This document shows, one piece after another, positions 60,429-64,000 of a stretch of 64,000 nt of DNA. The translations under genes and the position numbers were made by a program. The first letter of the stretch is position 1. The number at the start of each line of letters is the position of its first letter. The stretch comes from Lachnospiraceae bacterium. Lineage in GTDB: Bacteria; Bacillota; Clostridia; Lachnospirales; Lachnospiraceae. The notes beneath the pieces are model-generated. The model was not told where the DNA came from, did no database searches, and worked only from the letters and a program-made list of their open reading frames with translations. The DNA lies in the NCBI GenBank assembly GCA_900752065.1, contig CAADTT010000078.1:79943-143942 (forward strand), read 5' to 3'.

Positions 60429-61579
60429 GATGATCCTCCCAATTTTTTATTTCTTACATATAAAATATCTGCATACTCCATCAGCTCTCTCTCTGCTTCC
60501 ACCTCCGTCGGATACGGATACTTTCTCATATCTTTTTCGAATCTTCCGCGAATTTCCTCCGCCTTTGCCGCATCCTTTTCCACCAGAAGCGCATACACAT
60601 ACTCTGTACGAATGATTGATGGAAAACGCTTCATCATTCTCATGAATTTCTTCTGTTCCTGATCGAACAGCGCATCCAATCGTTCCTTCCGGTTCTCCTT
60701 CACCATTTCGCAGAACATCAGATCTGCTTTCAGCAGATTTTTGTGTACTCCCACGATTCCTGCTTCCATCGAAAGCAGGCGCTCCATCTCCCTCTCCGCA
60801 TCTTCAAAACGATGTTCATCCATCAGGCGTCCGCATGCCATTACGCCAAGTACAGACACCATGCTGTTTTTCATCTCCTCCTCTGCGGGCATTCGGAACC
60901 ACTCCTCTGGCATATTCTTCATGCGGATTCCTTCGGAGACCTGCTGGTTCATTTTCATCTGAACCCAAAAAGCCCTCAGGGCCGCCGGATTTTTCCCGAT
61001 GGAACATGCATTATAGCCGTCATTATCCACGGTTCCCAGACGCATGGGAATCCCATTCATCGCCGCAAATGAGATACCTGTCACGGCCATCAGAACAAAG
61101 AACACAAACAGCAGGCTCTCCTCTGGGAAAGCTGCCGCAAGACACGCAAAAAAAACGCCCGTGATCAGATTGACCAGCGATCCGCCCATATTGTAGAGCT
61201 TGTAGGGGTATTTTCCATCCTTCAGCTCCGGGGGAGCCAAAAGGCACTGACCGCCTGTACCCGCCAGAGAATATCTGGAAAAATGAAGCTTTCCCCCACG
61301 CTTCACCCACATCAGGCTTCCGACCCGAAAAGAGGAAAAGCGGTATCCCGTCAAAAGGCCGAAAACCAGATGGCCTCCCTCATGAAGAATAATCTGAAGA
61401 AAAATCCCTGCATACAGCATCACGAGCATACCTGCCGCCATAAAAAGGATCTTCCCGATTGACTCTTCCGCCCATACGGTATCCATATAGTGGGCGATCA
61501 GGAATCCGCAGATTCCTCCAATGACGATAAACAGAAGCATCGGTACAGCCGTCTTTGCCTTCTTTGCAAATTTCTTCAT
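60407..61579 (-). CDS. M50 family membrane metallopeptidase
   Basis: A 390-residue membrane protein. The zinc motif HEGGH is in IILHEGGHLVFGLLTG near residue 66. A second conserved region, NMGGSLVNLITG near residue 130, and an Asp in GTVDNDGYNA may complete the site. Five to six membrane segments are followed by a long helical cytoplasmic tail (about 215-390). The first gene of an operon with hydG and hydF, overlapping hydG. Whether it takes part in hydrogenase maturation or only shares the promoter is unknown. Confidence 0.83.
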   Translation of the reverse strand: MKKFAKKAKTAVPMLLFIVIGGICGFLIAHYMDTVWAEESIGKILFMAAGMLVMLYAGIFLQIILHEGGHLVFGLLTGYRFSSFRVGSLMWVKRGGKLHFSRYSLAGTGGQCLLAPPELKDGKYPYKLYNMGGSLVNLITGVFFACLAAAFPEESLLFVFFVLMAVTGISFAAMNGIPMRLGTVDNDGYNACSIGKNPAALRAFWVQMKMNQQVSEGIRMKNMPEEWFRMPAEEEMKNSMVSVLGVMACGRLMDEHRFEDAEREMERLLSMEAGIVGVHKNLLKADLMFCEMVKENRKERLDALFDQEQKKFMRMMKRFPSIIRTEYVYALLVEKDAAKAEEIRGRFEKDMRKYPYPTEVEAERELMEYADILYVRNKKLGGSSCITQNQ

Positions 61580-61721
61580 TCTTCATCTACCTCGTTCCTT
61601 TTTCAAACTCCCGTATCTCTTCCCAGGCTCGCTTCTTCATCAAACTCTCTGTCCCGAACCACTACTTCAGTTTAACATCTCCCGGAAAACATGGCAAGTT
61701 CTTTTCCCGGCTATACAGAGC

Positions 61722-61764
61722 AAATGCCATATGCCGGATATTTCTTTCCCGGCATATGGCATTT
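61722..61764. terminator. perfect 16-bp hairpin between convergent-side ends
   Basis: AAATGCCATATGCCGG (61722-61737) pairs perfectly with CCGGCATATGGCATTT (61749-61764); an 11-nt loop. TTTTT runs on at the plus-strand side. It lies after pspC and before the M50 gene, both on the minus strand, so it probably ends the padR-pspC operon. The remainder of 61580-61721 shows nothing definite. Confidence 0.6.
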
Positions 61765-61774
61765 TTGATACCCA

Positions 61775-61822
61775 GGTATGAAAGAAAGGACGCCGGTGGC
61801 GCGCTTTCTGCATATCTGCTGA
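61775..61822. repeat. GAAAG-GCGCC hairpin at the 3' end of pspC
   Basis: GTATGAAAGAAAGGACGCC pairs imperfectly with GGCGCGCTTTCTGCAT. It closely resembles 20781-20835, which also sits right after a minus-strand stop codon. Confidence 0.55.
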
Positions 61823-61827
61823 TCTTC

Positions 61828-62010
61828 TTAATACTCGTATGGAATAATGATCGCCGCCACAATATAAATGACGATTCCCGTGCTTGTACATCCCAGTAAT
61901 ACCGCCAGCAGGCGGATCAGCGTAGGATCAATATTCAGATATTCTCCGATTCCTCCGCACACGCCGCAGATCATCTGGTTTTCTCTTGACTTATACAATT
62001 TTTTTGACAT
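61828..62010 (-). CDS. PspC domain membrane protein
   Basis: A 60-residue protein with 'MICGVCGGIGEYLNIDPTLI' and one hydrophobic segment (about residues 36-55), the minimal PspC domain linked to cell-envelope stress responses. Last gene of the padR operon, 20 bases behind the DUF4097 gene. Confidence 0.9.
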   Translation of the reverse strand: MSKKLYKSRENQMICGVCGGIGEYLNIDPTLIRLLAVLLGCTSTGIVIYIVAAIIIPYEY

Positions 62011-62030
62011 ATCTTCTGTTCCTCTCTTTC

Positions 62031-62774
62031 TTATTCCTCACCAAAGGTTACCATCACGCTGCCTACTCCACATTCGATATCCATATCCTTATCTGCGCCG
62101 TTATCAATCTCCTTTGTTTTTGAAATTCCGCTGTAACTATTTTCTCCCAGAATCACTTCCCCTATTCCGCACTGAATGTCATAGTTAAATTCGTCTTTAA
62201 GGTTTACAAGATTCAGGGAAACTTCCCCAACGCCGCAGTCGATCTCACAGTCCTCTCTCACCGATCCATTTACGAATACGCTTCCCACACCGCAGTCAAT
62301 GCTCAGCTCCCCGCACTGCAGATTTTCCGCCTCCAGGCTTCCGATTCCCACCGTCATGTCTACGTCCTCAAAAACTGTGCCCTCCGGCACTTCGACTGTA
62401 ACCTTTTCACTCAGGTTTTTATCAATCCAGAGCTTTCCTTTGCTCTCTATCTCAAGACTGTCGCCATCCTGACGGCACTGGAAGGAACTGCCCAGATTCG
62501 AACCGTACACATGGAATTTATCGTCTGCACTGTCTGTGATCTTCATCTCCGTCACACCGATATCCAGCTCCAGACTGCGGATTCCTGCATACGTCTCTGA
62601 AAATTCTATTTTTCCTGACTCCTCTGTCACGGTCGTCCTCCTGTCTCTATAAAGCGGTATCTCGCGCAGTTTTTCATAGTCCACACCGCAGACAAAGCCC
62701 GCCACACAGAAGGCGATCCCTGCAACAGCCAGCACAGCCGCCAGGATCAGGCTGATCTTCGTAAATTTTTTCAT
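62031..62774 (-). CDS. DUF4097 beta-repeat membrane-anchored protein
   Basis: A 247-residue protein with an N-terminal membrane segment (about residues 8-28) and a repetitive beta-helix-like domain. The repeats read IDCGVGSVFVNG, IDCGVGEVSLNL, IQCGIGEVILGE and IECGVGSVMVTF, typical of DUF4097/LiaF-like proteins. Such proteins go with PspC and DUF1700 partners and are thought to sense or respond to envelope stress. Overlaps the DUF1700 gene by 4 bases. Confidence 0.85.
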   Translation of the reverse strand: MKKFTKISLILAAVLAVAGIAFCVAGFVCGVDYEKLREIPLYRDRRTTVTEESGKIEFSETYAGIRSLELDIGVTEMKITDSADDKFHVYGSNLGSSFQCRQDGDSLEIESKGKLWIDKNLSEKVTVEVPEGTVFEDVDMTVGIGSLEAENLQCGELSIDCGVGSVFVNGSVREDCEIDCGVGEVSLNLVNLKDEFNYDIQCGIGEVILGENSYSGISKTKEIDNGADKDMDIECGVGSVMVTFGEE

Positions 62775-63496
62775 GAGGCATACCCTCCTCTTTTAAAAAT
62801 CCTGCCGATGAACCCTGTGATTCCCCGAAACGCCCAGGGGATCAATCTTCCGATCACGAGCACGCAGACAAGGATCAGCAAAATTCCTGCTGCCAGGGCT
62901 AAAAATCCGCCACCCATCATCAGAAGCCCAAACCCCGGTGACAGAAACACCTCTGCAATTCCCACACCTATGAAAATGATGCCCAGAATAACAGCCACTA
63001 CAACGCACACGGGAACCGCCACAGCCACAGCCAGCCCTGCTCCCAGAAGTCCTGTCAATACTCCAAAAACTCCTCCGACGATCGGCAGGATCACCGGAAT
63101 TGCGATGATGCAGAGCATAAGGATCAGAAGGATCTCTCCCCTGCTTCTTTTCCCCTTACTCTCTACACCCTCTTTGTCATATTGGTAGCCGGTGTCCTTC
63201 TCTTCTCTCAGAGGCTCCATTCTCGGCTCCGGCACTTTATTATCTTCCCGAAACCTGTCGTCCCGGTATCCCGCCTCTGTATATTCTCCCGCTTCCTCAT
63301 TTCTTCCGCCCAGCCCGTCCTTGATGACTGCCGCCACCTTCTCCGGGCTTCCGAGTTTTTTGATCACTTCCGCCTCCTGCTCCGGTCCTGCATCATCAAA
63401 GTAATCCTCATACCAGGCAAGCGCTTCCTCCCTTTCTCCCTCGGGAATATCCTGCAGAAGATAAGCCAGCTCTTTCATATATTCTTTTCGGCTCAT
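62771..63496 (-). CDS. DUF1700/HAAS-domain membrane protein
   Basis: A 241-residue protein. The N-terminal HAAS (DUF1700) domain (1-60; MSRKEYMKELAYLLQDIPEG) is followed by a charged linker (about 65-115) and four or more Gly/Val/Ile-rich membrane segments. I start at ATG 63496, which overlaps the padR stop in an ATGA; AGGAGGG lies upstream. In this family the partner PadR protein usually controls the operon. Confidence 0.88.
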   Translation of the reverse strand: MSRKEYMKELAYLLQDIPEGEREEALAWYEDYFDDAGPEQEAEVIKKLGSPEKVAAVIKDGLGGRNEEAGEYTEAGYRDDRFREDNKVPEPRMEPLREEKDTGYQYDKEGVESKGKRSRGEILLILMLCIIAIPVILPIVGGVFGVLTGLLGAGLAVAVAVPVCVVVAVILGIIFIGVGIAEVFLSPGFGLLMMGGGFLALAAGILLILVCVLVIGRLIPWAFRGITGFIGRIFKRGGYAS

Positions 63497-63816
63497 TCTA
63501 CTTTCCCTCCTGTAAATATTTTCGTAATTTTTCTTGAGTATTCCTGCCACTCTGCCATATACAGGTTCAACTGTACTCTCCCTTTTTCTGTAATCTTATA
63601 ATAGCGGCGGTTCCTCCCGCCGAATTCTCTGTCATAAACCTCCAGACAGTCATCCTTCTGAAGCCGTCGCAGCACCGGATACAGCGTAGATTCAGATACC
63701 TCAAGCGCCGCGCGCACATCCTGAGTGATGCGGTACCCGTAAGTACCCTCCTCCTCTTTCGAGACTGCCGCAAGTACGATGGCATCCAGCAATGCTGCAC
63801 CTGTATTAAATACCAT
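63493..63816 (-). CDS. PadR family transcriptional regulator
   Basis: A 107-residue PadR-s1 type repressor. Winged helix with TYGYRITQDVRAALEVSESTL (helix-turn-helix, near residues 26-46), YPVLRRLQKDDCLEVYDREF and RRYYKITEKG, then a C-terminal dimerisation helix. First gene of padR-DUF1700-DUF4097-pspC. It probably represses its own operon through the AT-rich palindrome at the promoter. Confidence 0.92.
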   Translation of the reverse strand: MVFNTGAALLDAIVLAAVSKEEEGTYGYRITQDVRAALEVSESTLYPVLRRLQKDDCLEVYDREFGGRNRRYYKITEKGRVQLNLYMAEWQEYSRKITKIFTGGKVE

Positions 63817-63866
63817 CCCTTCACCTCCCCGGTATTCTTACCCTCTGATATTGTTTGATTTTCAAT

Positions 63867-63895
63867 ATTATATATTATATAATATCATTTGTCAA
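63867..63895 (-). promoter_or_regulatory. consensus promoter of the padR operon, with palindrome
   Basis: TTGACA, 17 bases, TATAAT on the minus strand, a perfect match to consensus. The spacer and -10 contain the near-palindrome ATATTATATAATATATAAT, a plausible PadR operator. It lies about 9 bases from the 3' end of the group II intron. Confidence 0.8.
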
Positions 63896-63903
63896 CCATG
63901 ATA

Positions 63904-64000
63904 ATCGAGTAGGAGGAATTTCTCTTAACTGAGAAATTCCGTCCTCTCACACCACCGTGCGTACCGTTCGGTACACGGCGGTTCAATCAACTTAACAAGT
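63904..64000 (-). mobile_element. group II intron, 3' end (domains V and VI), truncated by window edge
   Basis: On the minus strand, domain V is the 34 nt at 63951-63984: it begins GAACCGCCGTG, has the GAAC tetraloop between TACC and GGTA, a 2-nt CG bulge, then CACGGTGGT. A CGC catalytic triad with a G-T wobble fits. Domain VI (63904-63950) has the GGAATTTCTC/GAGAAATTCC stem and ends CCTACTCGAT, with the branch adenosine about 7 nt from the end. The maturase/reverse transcriptase would lie to the right of the window. Confidence 0.85.

Overview
The window looks like a chromosomal segment of a spore-forming, anaerobic Lachnospiraceae-type Clostridium (Blautia/Dorea/Mediterraneibacter-like). The evidence is mixed but consistent: a Gram-positive PolC, RNase J and the IreB-RuvX-DUF1292 trio; sporulation genes (gpr, spoIIP, a small acid-soluble spore protein); [FeFe]-hydrogenase maturases HydF and HydG; an LL-diaminopimelate aminotransferase; and intergenic DNA rich in hairpins. 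Base composition is close to even and most genes lie on the minus strand. The genus is an inference.

Layout, left to right. 0-10.4 kb: housekeeping and RNA-modification genes on the minus strand (TrmR-like methyltransferase, short MltG-like protein, YlbF, RNase J, DUF1292, RuvX, IreB, MtaB, ThiI, cysteine desulfurase, RsmE, PrmA), with a plus-strand HPr-like gene that has lost its phosphorylatable histidine loop. 10.6-14.4 kb: a large anchored surface protein and a divergent SGNH hydrolase. 14.4-20 kb: hemW, lepA, spoIIP, gpr. 20.4-22.2 kb: rpsT, holA and a spore protein. 22.2-26 kb: a fructose PTS locus (fruK-fruA, then a DeoR regulator behind a terminator). 26.2-30.4 kb: an apparent operon glnA - ANTAR regulator - dapF - dapL. 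30.4-38 kb: an NlpC/P60 hydrolase, a PPC-like secreted protein, EF-P, M24 peptidase, shikimate kinase, YqeG, patatin and an aminotransferase. 38-43.5 kb: a five-gene peptide/nickel ABC importer. 43.6-53.2 kb: polC, ispG, a HAD phosphatase, ilvE, folA-thyA. 53.3-57.7 kb: a cell-surface acylation cluster (DHHW/AlgX-like, MBOAT, SGNH, DUF4358) around a divergent promoter region. 57.8-61.6 kb: an M50 peptidase-hydG-hydF operon. 61.8-63.9 kb: padR-DUF1700-DUF4097-pspC. The right edge cuts into the 3' end (domains V and VI) of a group II intron.

The most unusual content is intergenic. Two copies of a ~194-nt element (20067-20261 and 55937-56129) share a conserved loop skeleton, but their long stems differ in sequence and remain perfectly self-complementary. 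Each copy is bracketed by an abutting 7-8 bp direct repeat, as expected of a transposed element. A second structured family of ~132 nt occurs twice (1459-1590 minus, 41563-41695 plus). A third group of small hairpins has GTAACAGTTC-like ends. I do not recognise any of these as a named element. They also explain spurious N-terminal extensions of two neighbouring genes.

All functions are assigned by reading motifs and lengths; no database search was run. Starts were moved inward where a Shine-Dalgarno sequence sits in front of an internal start codon.
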